In this document: in pieces, positions 34,470-44,477 of the stretch
Layout: every line of letters starts with the position of its first letter
How positions within the stretch are numbered: position 1 is the first letter of the stretch
Source: Psychrobacillus sp042945595
GTDB taxonomy: Bacteria; Bacillota; Bacilli; Bacillales_A; Planococcaceae
Direction of reading: 5' to 3'
NCBI RefSeq assembly: GCF_042945595.1
Contig: NZ_CP168493.1
Coordinates: 1,674,001 to 1,738,000 of the forward strand
Length of the DNA: 64,000 bases
Notes under the pieces: model-generated
The model's database searches: none
Told to the model about the DNA's origin: nothing
The model's input: the letters and a program-made list of their open reading frames with translations, nothing else
Made by a program: the position numbers and the translations under genes

Positions 34470-34739
34470 CGTTTAAAAAGAATTAATGAAATTTTTTATA
34501 CAGTTCCTTATTTAATTTACAAAAAAGCATTGTATTTTTTTTCGATAGTAGTAAGATGGTAATGGAAAAATCGTTCTTTCAAAAGGTTCTTTAAGTACTC
34601 TTGAAATAGTGGTAAACTGTAAATGTGTTTAGAATGTGTACGTTTTGCACATGTTTACTTGTCTTTATACAATTTATATTATTATTGCATTTTTTATCAT
34701 CAATGCCTAAAAGGCACAAAATGTTGGAGGTTTTTCTAA

Positions 34740-37544
34740 ATGTCGAACAAACAATCACCTTGGTCAGCTTTTTCTGGTCCTAACCTAGGTTATGTAATGG
34801 AGCAGTATGATTTATATCTACAAACTCCGGAAGAAGTGGACAGTGAATTAGTTAGTCTATTTCAACAATATGGGGCTCCTTCCATAGGAAATTCTTCAGA
34901 ATTAAGTACAAATGCTCCTATTTCTGCAGGATCATCGAATGATTTTGATAAGATTATTCGAGCTATACAGCTAGCAGATGCCATTCGTTCATCTGGTCAT
35001 CTTGCTGCTAATATTTATCCTCTGAATGATGGTCCGAAAAACGAATCAAAAATTGATATCAAAACTTATAATTTAACCGAACAAGATTTAATAGAAGTAC
35101 CAGTTACTTTTCTTATTTCCAATGCACCAAGAAATATTACAAATGGATTGCAAGCAATAAAACACTTAAAAGCAGTTTACACGACTAATATTGCTTTTGA
35201 AATTGCTCATATTGTAGAACCAGAAGAGCGTGCATGGTTACAAAATCGAATTGAAAACGGCGTTATTAAAGAAGACCTATCAGCAGATGAAAAGAAAAAA
35301 TTATTAAAACGTTTAACGCAAATTGAAGGTTTCGAGAAATTCATTCACCGTACTTTTGTAGGAGCAAAACGTTTCTCCATAGAAGGTTTAGATACTTTAG
35401 TAGTATTAATAGATGAATTGGTACGTCAATCGGATAAAACACAAACGAAACAAGTTAATATTGGAATGGCCCACCGTGGACGTCTAAATGTATTAACACA
35501 TGTTTTAAATAAACCATATGAAATGATGTTTGCAGAATTTGCACATGTTCCGACTGAATCATTCCTGCCAAAAGATGGGTCATTGGAATTATCGGAAGGA
35601 TACTATGGAGATGTAAAATACCATAAAGGTGCTTCTTATCACTCTAAATCGGGATTAACTGTCCAATTAGCATATAATCCATCTCATTTAGAAGTAGTAA
35701 GTCCAATCGTTACAGGGCAAACTCGTGCTGCACAAGAATCCACAAGCATGCCAGGGTTTCCAGTACAAGATAAGAATGCAGCATTTGCAATACTAGTACA
35801 CGGAGATGCCGCTTTTCCAGGTCAAGGTATTGTAACAGAAGTATTAAACTATAGCCGTGTTCGTGGATTCCAAACAGGGGGATCTATTCATATTATTGCA
35901 AATAATATGATTGGATTTACAACAGAACATTATGATTCTCGTTCTACACATTACTCTTCAGATCCTGCTAAAGGATATGAAGTTCCTGTTATTCACGTTA
36001 ATGCAGACGACCCTGAAGCTGTTTTAGGTGTGGCTAAATTTGCTATTGAATACCGGAAACAATTTGGAAAAGATATCGTTATCGATCTACTAGGATACCG
36101 TCGTTATGGTCATAATGAAATGGATGAGCCGTTAGTGACAAATCCTACTATGTATCATCTTATTCACAAACATCCAACGGTTCGAGAATTATATGGTCAA
36201 CAATTAGTTAAAGATAATTTAATCGAATCTAAGGAAATACAATCTTTAGATGAATCTATTTTCAACGGAATGCAGCAAGCATATGACCGAGTAAAAGAAC
36301 TTCCACAATCCACTGCACATGAAATTGTTATTCCGGAAGCAGTCTTAAATGGAATGCCAGAAATTCAAACGGGTGTAGCTGAGCAGCAGTTGAAACAAAT
36401 AAACGAAGAGTTACTTATATGGCCTAAAGAATTTTCTGCTTTTAAAAAGTTAGAAAAAATTCTTAAACGCCGTGAAGAACCGTTTAAAGGTAAAGGAAAA
36501 GTAGATTGGGGTCATGCGGAAACACTTGCATTTGCCACTATTTTACAAGATGGAAATTCCGTCCGTTTAACTGGTCAAGATGCTCAGCGTGGAACATTCT
36601 CACACAGACACTTAGTATTGCATGATGAAACTACTGGTGCAGAGTTAACCCCAATGCACTATATTAGTGATGCAAAAGCATCCTTTGTTGTTTACAATAG
36701 TCCTTTAACCGAAGCAGCAGTTCTCGGTTATGAATTCGGGTATAATCTCGAGGATAATAATTCCTTATCAATTTGGGAAGCTCAATATGGTGACTTTGCA
36801 AATATGGCGCAAGTTATGTTTGATAATTTTATCAGTGCTGCACGGTCCAAATGGGGCTTGAAATCGGGATTAGTGATGCTTCTTCCTCACGCTGCTGAAG
36901 GTCAGGGGGCAGAGCATTCAAGTGCTCGATTAGAGCGTTATTTACAACTAGCAGCTGAAAACAACTGGACAGTTGCGAATCTCTCAAGCGCAGCAAACTA
37001 TTTCCATATTTTGCGTAGACAAGCGAAAATGTTAAAAGAAGAAGCAATTCGTCCATTAATTATTGTATCTCCAAAATCATTGTTACGTCATCCATTAGTA
37101 GGCGCAGATGTAGCGGAGTTAACAACAGGTCAATTTGAAACAGTAATTGAACAACCAGGTCTTGGAAAAAATACGAAAAAGGTTCAAAAAATCGTTTTTG
37201 CAAGTGGTAAATTGGCAATTGACTTAGCGGATAAAGTGAAAGACGGAGCTGGATATGAACATTTGCATATTGTGCGAATAGAACAACTGTATCCATTCCC
37301 AACTGAAAAACTTCAAGCAATTATCGAAAAATATCCAAACGCGAAACAACTTGTTTGGGCTCAAGAAGAACCTAAGAACCAAGGTTCTTGGAATTTTGCT
37401 CTACCATATTTACTAGAATTAGCGAATGGCAAAGAAATCTCTTACGTAGGACGTGTAGATCGTTCAAGTACTGCTGAAGGTGATATTGACACGTATAAAG
37501 TTGAACAAGCACGTATAATCGAAGAAGCAGTGAAAAGCATTTAA
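34740..37544 (+). CDS. odhA: 2-oxoglutarate dehydrogenase E1 (OdhA)
   Basis: A 934-residue thiamine-diphosphate-dependent E1 that decarboxylates 2-oxoglutarate and reductively succinylates the lipoyl domain of OdhB. Visible: N-terminal E2-binding segment (SAFSGPNLGYVMEQYDLYLQ), NIGMAHRGRLNVLTHVL, VHGDAAFPGQGIVTE, the ThDP/Mg site RYGHNEMDEP, GQDAQRGTFSHRH and the C-terminal LVWAQEEPKNQGSW. TTGGAGG precedes the ATG. odhB follows after 29 bp. The 270-bp upstream gap holds no gene. Confidence 0.97.
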   Translation: MSNKQSPWSAFSGPNLGYVMEQYDLYLQTPEEVDSELVSLFQQYGAPSIGNSSELSTNAPISAGSSNDFDKIIRAIQLADAIRSSGHLAANIYPLNDGPKNESKIDIKTYNLTEQDLIEVPVTFLISNAPRNITNGLQAIKHLKAVYTTNIAFEIAHIVEPEERAWLQNRIENGVIKEDLSADEKKKLLKRLTQIEGFEKFIHRTFVGAKRFSIEGLDTLVVLIDELVRQSDKTQTKQVNIGMAHRGRLNVLTHVLNKPYEMMFAEFAHVPTESFLPKDGSLELSEGYYGDVKYHKGASYHSKSGLTVQLAYNPSHLEVVSPIVTGQTRAAQESTSMPGFPVQDKNAAFAILVHGDAAFPGQGIVTEVLNYSRVRGFQTGGSIHIIANNMIGFTTEHYDSRSTHYSSDPAKGYEVPVIHVNADDPEAVLGVAKFAIEYRKQFGKDIVIDLLGYRRYGHNEMDEPLVTNPTMYHLIHKHPTVRELYGQQLVKDNLIESKEIQSLDESIFNGMQQAYDRVKELPQSTAHEIVIPEAVLNGMPEIQTGVAEQQLKQINEELLIWPKEFSAFKKLEKILKRREEPFKGKGKVDWGHAETLAFATILQDGNSVRLTGQDAQRGTFSHRHLVLHDETTGAELTPMHYISDAKASFVVYNSPLTEAAVLGYEFGYNLEDNNSLSIWEAQYGDFANMAQVMFDNFISAARSKWGLKSGLVMLLPHAAEGQGAEHSSARLERYLQLAAENNWTVANLSSAANYFHILRRQAKMLKEEAIRPLIIVSPKSLLRHPLVGADVAELTTGQFETVIEQPGLGKNTKKVQKIVFASGKLAIDLADKVKDGAGYEHLHIVRIEQLYPFPTEKLQAIIEKYPNAKQLVWAQEEPKNQGSWNFALPYLLELANGKEISYVGRVDRSSTAEGDIDTYKVEQARIIEEAVKSI

Positions 37545-37573
37545 GCAAGGAAAGATTAGAGGAGGAAATTCAA

Positions 37574-38803
37574 GTGGCAGATATTATAGTTCCAGAATTA
37601 GCAGAATCAATTACAGAAGGTACCATTGCACAATGGTTAAAACAACCAGGTGATACAGTTGAAAAAGGTGAGTTCATCGTTGAACTTGAAACAGATAAAG
37701 TAAACGTTGAAGTAATTTCTGAAGAGGCTGGAGTAGTAAGTGAGTTACTCGCAGCAGAAGGCGATACAGTACAAGTAGGGCAGATAATTGCAAGAGTAGG
37801 AGCGGGATCTGGATCAGCCGCACCTGCACCAGTTGCTGAAACAAAAGCAGCAGAAGCTTCTACACCTGCAGAAGCACCAAAAACAGTACCAGTAGCAGTT
37901 GAAACTACATCTGAACAAGATCGAACAATTGCAAGCCCGGCAGCTCGTAAATTAGCTCGTGAAAAAGGCATTAACTTAAGTGAAATTTCACCAGTTGATC
38001 CAATGGGACGCGTACGTGTTCAAGACGTATCAGCTCATAGTACAGCACCGGCGCCTACAAAAGCAGCTCCTACTACAGCAGCTACTGCTACATCAGAAGA
38101 CGATGGTCGTTTTACTCGCGAGAAAATGTCTCGCCGTCGCCAAACAATTGCTTCTCGTTTATTGGAAGTTAGACAAAGTACAGCTATGTTAACGACATTC
38201 AATGAAATTGATATGACAAATGTAATGGCATTACGTTCTCGTAAAAAAGATAAATTCTTTGATGATCACGATGTGCGTCTTGGATTTATGTCATTCTTTA
38301 CAAAAGCTGTTGTTGCTGCACTTAAAAAATATCCATATGTAAACTCACAAATTGATGGAGATTATATTGTTAAAAACAACTTCTTTGATATTGGAATCGC
38401 AGTATCAACTGAAGGCGGATTAGTAGTACCAATCGTTCGTGATGCAGACCGTAAAAACTTTGCAGAGATCGAAGATAATATTGGTCAACTAGCGAAAAAA
38501 GCACGTGATAATAAATTAGCTCTTTCTGATATGTCTGGTGGATCATTTACAATCACAAATGGTGGAGTATTTGGTTCATTACTTTCTACACCTATTCTAA
38601 ATGGCACTCAAGTTGGTATCCTTGGAATGCATACAATCCAAAAACGTCCCATCGCTGTTGGAGAAGAAATTCAAATTCGTCCAATGATGTATGTGGCATT
38701 ATCTTATGACCACCGCGTAATTGACGGAAAAGATTCAGTTGGATTCTTAAAAATGGTTAAGGAACTTCTAGAGAGCCCAGAAGATTTAATGTTAAATTCT
38801 TAA
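37574..38803 (+). CDS. odhB: Dihydrolipoyl succinyltransferase E2 (OdhB)
   Basis: A 409-residue E2 core of the 2-oxoglutarate dehydrogenase complex. It starts at GTG 37574 after AGAGGAGG. Order: lipoyl domain with modified Lys42 in ETDKVNVEV, Ala/Pro linker, peripheral-subunit-binding domain (ASPAARKLAREKGINLSEIS, residues ~115-150), second linker, and catalytic domain ending with SYDHRVIDGKDSVGFL (catalytic His). E3 (lipoamide dehydrogenase) is not in this window and is presumably shared. Confidence 0.97.
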   Translation: MADIIVPELAESITEGTIAQWLKQPGDTVEKGEFIVELETDKVNVEVISEEAGVVSELLAAEGDTVQVGQIIARVGAGSGSAAPAPVAETKAAEASTPAEAPKTVPVAVETTSEQDRTIASPAARKLAREKGINLSEISPVDPMGRVRVQDVSAHSTAPAPTKAAPTTAATATSEDDGRFTREKMSRRRQTIASRLLEVRQSTAMLTTFNEIDMTNVMALRSRKKDKFFDDHDVRLGFMSFFTKAVVAALKKYPYVNSQIDGDYIVKNNFFDIGIAVSTEGGLVVPIVRDADRKNFAEIEDNIGQLAKKARDNKLALSDMSGGSFTITNGGVFGSLLSTPILNGTQVGILGMHTIQKRPIAVGEEIQIRPMMYVALSYDHRVIDGKDSVGFLKMVKELLESPEDLMLNS

Positions 38804-38810
38804 TTAGTAA

Positions 38811-38848
38811 AAATGCAGACATATCTAATGGTATGTCTGCATTTTTTT
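38811..38848 (+). terminator. Terminator after odhB
   Basis: Perfect 13-bp stem AAATGCAGACATA/TATGTCTGCATTT, 8-nt loop, then TTTT. Confidence 0.9.
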
Positions 38849-38910
38849 ATAGGCATTTATTGAATTATGAGGATTACAATCGTATACTAATAAGTAAAGG
38901 AAGTGGTTAG

Positions 38911-39108
38911 ATGATACATAATAATTGGGTAACTTCACCAACACATAAAACAGTTACATGTGTTCATACAGATGCTAAAAAATTCTTAGTAAGTAATGTA
39001 CTAACTGTTGGAAAAACATACGAAGTAAAAAATGAAACAGAAGAGTTTCTATTTGTCATCGATAATACAGGTAAAATCGGCGGCTACTACAAAGAATATT
39101 TTCAATAA
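38911..39108 (+). CDS. Small DUF6501-like protein
   Basis: A 65-residue beta-rich protein (VTCVHTDAKKFLVSNVLTVG, then TYEVKNETEEFLFVIDNTGK). The YEVKNETEEFLFVIDNTGKI segment resembles the DUF6501 family of Bacillales; function is unknown. It stands between two terminators, so it is monocistronic. AAGGAAGTGG precedes the ATG. Confidence 0.72.
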   Translation: MIHNNWVTSPTHKTVTCVHTDAKKFLVSNVLTVGKTYEVKNETEEFLFVIDNTGKIGGYYKEYFQ

Positions 39109-39137
39109 AAAAACCGATGAATTTCATCGGTTTTTTT
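39107..39137 (+). terminator. Terminator after the DUF6501-like gene
   Basis: AAACCGATGA/TCATCGGTTT with a 3-nt loop, followed by TTTT. Confidence 0.88.
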
Positions 39138-39157
39138 ATTAGAGGGAGAATTAATAT

Positions 39158-40021
39158 ATGATTGATCTGATTGAAAAAGAAAAAAAGATTCGTTTAAATA
39201 GAAATCATAGCGATGGAGATCGTCAACTAATAGGAACTGGTGGATATGTATCTCCAAATGAACACTTATTAGATGATGTGTTAATTGCCGTAACATTGAA
39301 AAAGCCCATTTTACTAAAAGGTCCTACAGGGGCAGGGAAAACAAAGCTTGCCGAAACAGTATCTCAGATTTTTTCGCAACCGGTGCAAAGTATTAACTGT
39401 TCTGTAGACTTAGATGCAGAGGCATTAATAGGATTTAAAACAATCGTATTGAAGGATGGACTTAACTCAATTGAATTTGTGGAAGGTCCTGTAATTGAAG
39501 CAATGAAAAAAGGACATATTTTATATATTGATGAGATTAATATGGCTAAATCGGAGACATTACCTATTTTACATAGCGTGCTGGATTACCGTAGAATGCT
39601 AACTAATCCTTTTACTGGAGAAGTAATTAAAGCGCATCCTGACTTTTCCGTTATTGCGGCGATAAATGAAGGATATATTGGTACAACACCTATGAATGAA
39701 GCATTAAAAAATCGTTTTGTATCTTTTTCTGTTCCATATATTTCGGGTGAACTACTCGGAAACCTTTGGAGCGATTTATATCCATTTGCTCCTAAAGAAT
39801 TACATTCACTTATGTTAAATTTAGCAGCAGATTTAATGGAACAAGTGAAGCAAGGGTTATTGTCGGAAGAAGCGGCCTCCATTAGAAGTCTACAACATGC
39901 TATGGAGTTGGCACAATTCATTGAGCCACTACGAGCAATTACCTATGCCATCGCTGAAAAGTTAGAGGATGAACAAGAGAAAAAGCTAGTATTAGAATTA
40001 GCCTCTTCTTGGATGAAGTGA
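39158..40021 (+). CDS. yojN: MoxR-type AAA+ ATPase (YojN)
   Basis: A 287-residue AAA+ ATPase with Walker A GPTGAGKTKLAE, Walker B HILYIDEINMA, sensor region VIAAINEGYIGTTPMNEAL and arginine finger LKNRFVSFSV. The CbbQ/NorQ-like branch works as a chaperone with a VWA partner, here the next gene (10 bp downstream). It starts after AGAGGGAG. Position after odhAB matches B. subtilis yojN-yojO. The metalloprotein client is unknown. Confidence 0.9.
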   Translation: MIDLIEKEKKIRLNRNHSDGDRQLIGTGGYVSPNEHLLDDVLIAVTLKKPILLKGPTGAGKTKLAETVSQIFSQPVQSINCSVDLDAEALIGFKTIVLKDGLNSIEFVEGPVIEAMKKGHILYIDEINMAKSETLPILHSVLDYRRMLTNPFTGEVIKAHPDFSVIAAINEGYIGTTPMNEALKNRFVSFSVPYISGELLGNLWSDLYPFAPKELHSLMLNLAADLMEQVKQGLLSEEAASIRSLQHAMELAQFIEPLRAITYAIAEKLEDEQEKKLVLELASSWMK

Positions 40022-40030
40022 GGTATAAAG

Positions 40031-41914
40031 ATGCCCTCTGTTAATCGTTTTATTCAATTTAACAATGAAACAATCGATGCAAGACAACTAATGCATTATG
40101 AAAATGTTGCAAAAGCATTAACGAAAAATGGAATGCTAATGGTTAATGAACGAAAGTTAATGGAATTTCAACCAGAAGAACAAATGATCTCGATCAGTGT
40201 CTTTTGGAGACACAGAGAACAGAGTATGATGGATGCAGGAAGATTATCTGATATTTACTTATTAACTGAAGGGTTTTGGAAAGATTTTGACATTAAAGCA
40301 TGGAAAGTATATCTCTCTGAACGTCCAGTTACACTAGCAAAATGGATGGACCAATTAGTCTTTTGCTTAGAAGAGTTTCGCTTAATGGAAAAGATCCAGA
40401 AAAAAAGAGTAGGTACGGTTAAACTATTTGCTAAACGAATTCAAATGTACTTGGCTTTTCATAAACAACAATTAGTAGTAAATAGCCAAAAGGGATTTCT
40501 AGCAGATGCATTTATTTGTTATATTTATATAAGTCTTTATGAAGGCACGATGCATGTAAATGGGCCAGCAATTTTTCAACAGGCAAATAATATTATCCAA
40601 AAAGTATATGAAAATAAAGACTCCCAATCATCTATTAACGTTGTGTATGAGTTATATTATTTATTGAATGACTATATAAAAGAAGATACTTTACATGACT
40701 ATTATTCTATCCTTTCACCTTTTAATCTATCTACAAGCCCCTTTCACTATCATCAAGGGATGAAAGATGCTGAAGCCGGGGAAGAGGCAAAGAAAGATAC
40801 GATAGAAGAAATATTTCGAAGCTGGCATAGAGAAAATGAACAGGAAAATGGCGTTCATTTGCAATATGAACTGGAGCATGGCAAAGATGGTAAAGCAGAT
40901 CAAAGTATTTCAGCAGTAGAGGGCAAAGAGGGGCATGATATTACAGAGATTGGACAAGGACAATCAGCTGGCAATACAACAGAATTAAAGCAAGATGAAC
41001 ATTCCAAAAAGAATTCAAATAAAGCTAAAAAAGCCGGCAAAGCATTTGGAAAAGAGCATATACATGTTGTTTTTGAAGAAAAACGTTTAAATTCGATCCC
41101 TACTTCCAATGACAAGTTATTATTACAATCATATCGACAGGAACAAGCTCCTTACGTAAAAGCATTCGTAGAAGAAATGAAAAAACGAATGGAACAGAAA
41201 AAGATAGAGAAGCGAGTAAATTTAGCAAAAGGGCGATTATCTTCTAAACAGACAGTACTCTGGACAGAAGAGCGACCAAAGCCGTTTTATAAAAAGACAG
41301 CTCCAAGTAAGCAATTAAACGCAGTATTCGGATTACTTGTAGATGGATCTGCATCTATGCAAGACAAGTTAGAGGAAACCAAAAAAGCAGTACTCTTATT
41401 TCATGATGTGTTAAGAAAATTACAGATCACACATGAAATAGTTGTCCACTATGAAGATGCATTTGAAGCTTCGGAAAAGAGTCAACCAAATACATTTGAA
41501 TGGGTTCATAAGTTAGAAGATGGGCAAAAAGATAATGGATTGCAGATTCTTTCGATAGAAGCGCATGAAGATAATCGTGATGGATTTGCACTTAGATGGA
41601 TAGGGAAGAGGATTGAACACAGACCTGAACAACATAAATTCATTCTCATGTTTTCGGACGGAGAGCCATCTGCATTTGGTTATGCACAAAATGGCATAAT
41701 GGATACTGCAGAAGCAGTGGTCGAGCTTGAAAGAAAGAATATATCCGTTTTGCATTTGTTTTTGAATGATACGGAAGCATCAGAAGAGCAAATAAATTTG
41801 TTTCATTTAATCTTTGGTAAAAAGACAGCCGCCGCTTCATCTTTAGAAAAATTTTCAGAAGAAACATTAAGACTCCTAAAGAAAATGCTTCATCATGTTG
41901 TGAAAAGTACGTAA
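40031..41914 (+). CDS. yojO: VWA-domain protein, NorD/CobT-like (YojO)
   Basis: A 627-residue partner of the MoxR ATPase. The N-terminal ~230 residues are helical; residues ~255-350 form a low-complexity charged linker (EHGKDGKADQSISAVEGKEG, TELKQDEHSKKNSNKAKKAG); the C-terminal ~190 residues form a von Willebrand A domain with an intact MIDAS motif LLVDGSASMQDK and later SDGEPS. NorQ/NorD-type pairs remodel or metallate target enzymes. GAGGTATAAAG precedes the ATG. Function in Bacillales is not established. Confidence 0.88.
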   Translation: MPSVNRFIQFNNETIDARQLMHYENVAKALTKNGMLMVNERKLMEFQPEEQMISISVFWRHREQSMMDAGRLSDIYLLTEGFWKDFDIKAWKVYLSERPVTLAKWMDQLVFCLEEFRLMEKIQKKRVGTVKLFAKRIQMYLAFHKQQLVVNSQKGFLADAFICYIYISLYEGTMHVNGPAIFQQANNIIQKVYENKDSQSSINVVYELYYLLNDYIKEDTLHDYYSILSPFNLSTSPFHYHQGMKDAEAGEEAKKDTIEEIFRSWHRENEQENGVHLQYELEHGKDGKADQSISAVEGKEGHDITEIGQGQSAGNTTELKQDEHSKKNSNKAKKAGKAFGKEHIHVVFEEKRLNSIPTSNDKLLLQSYRQEQAPYVKAFVEEMKKRMEQKKIEKRVNLAKGRLSSKQTVLWTEERPKPFYKKTAPSKQLNAVFGLLVDGSASMQDKLEETKKAVLLFHDVLRKLQITHEIVVHYEDAFEASEKSQPNTFEWVHKLEDGQKDNGLQILSIEAHEDNRDGFALRWIGKRIEHRPEQHKFILMFSDGEPSAFGYAQNGIMDTAEAVVELERKNISVLHLFLNDTEASEEQINLFHLIFGKKTAAASSLEKFSEETLRLLKKMLHHVVKST

Positions 41915-41933
41915 GAATAGAATAAACGTCTAC

Positions 41934-42100
41934 TAAGAGCAACTGGTCTTCACAAACATCGCCAGTGCGAGAGCAACCAGGTTATCCGAGATCCTCTCCG
42001 CCAATGAGAGAGCAACCACGCTAATCCAAGAGCAAGCTATTTACGTGCATGGATTGATTTGTAATGGATCTTATGAAGAATGTACAATCCAAAACATATA
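41934..42100 (+). repeat. Partial dispersed element (copy 4) with short internal repeats
   Basis: AAGAGCAACTGGTCTTCACA followed by GCCAGTGC resembles the head of copy 1 (AAGTGCAACTGGTCTTTACT ... GCCAGAGTGC), again 3' of a gene (yojO) in the same direction. It then diverges into degenerate repeats of AGAGCAACCA at 41970 and 42009 (39-bp period) and lacks the hairpin. Confidence 0.45.
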
Positions 42101-42131
42101 AAAAACCGTCTTTCCTAGGAAGGACGGTTTT
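42101..42131 (-). terminator. Terminator of telA
   Basis: AAACCGTCtTTCCT/AGGAAgGACGGTTT, almost perfectly palindromic; on the minus strand TTTTTTATATG follows. The last codons of telA form one arm. Confidence 0.8.
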
Positions 42132-43305
42132 GTGATTGCTCTGCTATAAGAAGAAGACGTTGTTTTAGTTCTTCTTCCATACGACCGATTTCTATTTCAG
42201 CAGCTTTTCGTTTTACACGACCGTCTGCTTGAATACGTAGTGTCTCTTCGATTGTTTGTAGAAGATTTTCTTGCGTTTTCTTTAATGTATCTATTTCTAC
42301 AATACCTCGTTCATTTTCTTTTGCCGTTTCAATACTGTTTACTTTCAGCATTTCAGAATTCTTTAATAGTAAATCATTCGTTGTTTTTGTCACTTGCTTT
42401 TGTGCTTCTACTGCTTTTTGTTGGCGATTAAGTGTTAAGGCAATCGCAATTTGATTTTTCCAAAGTGGAATAGATGTCATTATAGACGATTGTATTTTTT
42501 CCGCTAACGTTTGGTTTGTTTGTTGAATCATACGAATTTGCGGAGCACTTTGAATCGTAATTTGTCGAGACAATTGTAGGTCATAAGCTCTTTTTTCTAA
42601 TCGATCCAAAAATTGTGCCATATCGTTTACTTCTTGATAAGCCATTTGATCATTGGAAATTTCTGCTTTTCTACGGAGTTCGGGAATAGTTACGTTCGTT
42701 ATTTCTTCTTTTTTTAATTCCGCAGCAGCAATATAAACGTTTAAAGCTTGGAAATACGTTTTATTTTGTTCGTAAAGTTTGTCCAGCATATGAACATCTT
42801 CTACTAGCCCACGTTTGGAATGTTCTAGTTGAATACCAATTCGATCAATTTGTGTGCTCAGTTTTTGATATTTCGTCATCATTTCTTGTACCGAACGATT
42901 TACCCGGTGAAAAAGTTTTTTGATACCTGATTTTTTGGGAGCAGAAAGTTCTTCGGGATTTATTTCAGATAACTTATGCATTAAATCGCCTAAAATATCA
43001 CCAACTGGACCAATATCTCTCTTTTGCACATGGTCTAACATTTGTTGTGAAAATCGGGAAAGCTCCGTTTGCGCATTTGCTCCATACGTTAAAATTGCTT
43101 CATAATTACCCGCAGGAATTTGCTCAGCCAATTGACGAGCTTTTTGTTGTTCCACTTCTGATAAACGATCAATCAGTTTTGTTGGAGTTGGTTCATTTGT
43201 ATTAGCTGTGAGGGATTGTTCTTTTGATGATGTCATTTCAAATGGACTATCTAATAATTCATCCATCAAAAAGTCATTATTTGAACTCGCTAGTTTTTCG
43301 TTCAT
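42115..43305 (-). CDS. telA: TelA/YaaN-family protein (toxic anion resistance)
   Basis: A 396-residue, almost entirely helical cytoplasmic protein of the TelA family. Typical stretches are LFHRVNRSVQEMMTKYQKLS, YIAAAELKKEEITNVTIPEL and IPLWKNQIAIALTLNRQQKA. Family members have been linked to tellurite resistance and stress tolerance, without a defined reaction. It overlaps xpaC by 29 bp; the xpaC-yaaN pairing is the same as in B. subtilis. The start is not sharply defined by a ribosome site because it lies inside xpaC. Confidence 0.9.
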   Translation of the reverse strand: MNEKLASSNNDFLMDELLDSPFEMTSSKEQSLTANTNEPTPTKLIDRLSEVEQQKARQLAEQIPAGNYEAILTYGANAQTELSRFSQQMLDHVQKRDIGPVGDILGDLMHKLSEINPEELSAPKKSGIKKLFHRVNRSVQEMMTKYQKLSTQIDRIGIQLEHSKRGLVEDVHMLDKLYEQNKTYFQALNVYIAAAELKKEEITNVTIPELRRKAEISNDQMAYQEVNDMAQFLDRLEKRAYDLQLSRQITIQSAPQIRMIQQTNQTLAEKIQSSIMTSIPLWKNQIAIALTLNRQQKAVEAQKQVTKTTNDLLLKNSEMLKVNSIETAKENERGIVEIDTLKKTQENLLQTIEETLRIQADGRVKRKAAEIEIGRMEEELKQRLLLIAEQSQNRPS

Positions 43306-43954
43306 CTTCTGATTCTCCTTTTACATATAAAGGTCGTTCTTTTACTCCGACAGACAGCTTAGCAAAATCTAATTCCATTTTAAGATGCTCAATATCTGAT
43401 GCGAGAACGTCTTTTAAGTCTTCTTCCATTACGATATTAATCGCTTGTAATGTGTCCCGTGTATCTTGTAAAGCAAATTTCATATCACTGTTTTTAACTG
43501 GCTGAGCTACTAATAAGGAATATTTAGAAGTAAGCTCAACTGCCGAATCTAAATGAGCATAGAAAAAGTTCTCCGCTTGATAAAATTTACGTGGATTTCC
43601 TTTCACTAACGAAATAATCCGTTTTGCTAGTCTATTCATTTCGAATAATTGTTTAAAAGAACTGATTGATCTTACTTTTAAGTATTGACTATTAAGTGTT
43701 CGGACTTTTTTATTGGCTTCTTTTAATTGATTTTGTATGAAGAAATACTCTGAATGTGTTAATTGATGTTTTTTCATAATTCTATGTTGTTGCAATTTCT
43801 TAATACTAATATTCGATACTAAATAAACACCTAAACCAAGAGCAGAACTAAGGAAAAAGCTTGAGCCAAATGCAAAAAAGAAGATGAACCAGGATGATAC
43901 CATAATAGGTATATTTAAAAAGTGTCGAAAGAACGAATGAGCTACTTCACTCAT
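43277..43954 (-). CDS. xpaC: XpaC-family membrane protein
   Basis: A 225-residue protein with two N-terminal membrane helices (near 15-30 and 32-50) and a helical cytoplasmic part. XpaC was named for 5-bromo-4-chloroindolyl phosphate hydrolysis, but no known phosphatase motif is visible here. It is upstream of and overlapping telA. AGGAGGTAACC precedes the ATG. The pair probably forms a membrane-associated stress system. Confidence 0.85.
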   Translation of the reverse strand: MSEVAHSFFRHFLNIPIMVSSWFIFFFAFGSSFFLSSALGLGVYLVSNISIKKLQQHRIMKKHQLTHSEYFFIQNQLKEANKKVRTLNSQYLKVRSISSFKQLFEMNRLAKRIISLVKGNPRKFYQAENFFYAHLDSAVELTSKYSLLVAQPVKNSDMKFALQDTRDTLQAINIVMEEDLKDVLASDIEHLKMELDFAKLSVGVKERPLYVKGESEDERKTSEFK

Positions 43955-44034
43955 AATTGGTTACCTCCTTTTATCTACAATTTATAATACGAATGATAAG
44001 GAAGAAGGTTTCATTTTGTTTGAAAAAGAAATAC

Positions 44035-44316
44035 TTATACGATGTCCGTTTTCATTGTCGTATATCCAATTATATCTTCAAAAAATTCAATTTCAAATGA
44101 GTTTTTTTTCGTAACTGGAGATACACCTTTTTGAATATAATTTAAAAATTCTTCCAAGTTTTTCGTATTGCCTTCAATGTCTATAATTATTTCTTTCTCT
44201 TCATTTTGTTTACATATTCCTTTTAAACCAAGAGACTGTGCTTTTTGTTTCACAAGAAAACGGAAACCAACACCATTTACATCACCGTACATATGAATAT
44301 GTGCTCGTCTTTTCAT
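44035..44316 (-). CDS. acyP: Acylphosphatase
   Basis: A 93-residue ferredoxin-like enzyme that hydrolyses carboxyl-phosphate bonds. The catalytic Arg19 is in DVNGVGFRF and the catalytic Asn38 lies in KQNEEKE. The first motif reads GDVNGVGFR instead of the common GRVQGVGFR, and the second loop lacks the usual aromatic, so it is a divergent but complete member. AAGGAG sits upstream. Confidence 0.85.
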   Translation of the reverse strand: MKRRAHIHMYGDVNGVGFRFLVKQKAQSLGLKGICKQNEEKEIIIDIEGNTKNLEEFLNYIQKGVSPVTKKNSFEIEFFEDIIGYTTMKTDIV

Positions 44317-44477
44317 GAGTATCTTCTCCTTTCCCTTGGCACAAAAATTGTATTCTCTATAACTTAACCGATATTTGCTTGTTTTTCAATTTTATTTATT
44401 CGGTTAAGTCATTTAAGTAGACTTTCTAAATTATAGCAGTAATATATGAGTTAATAATTAATGTTAGAGGGGATAAA

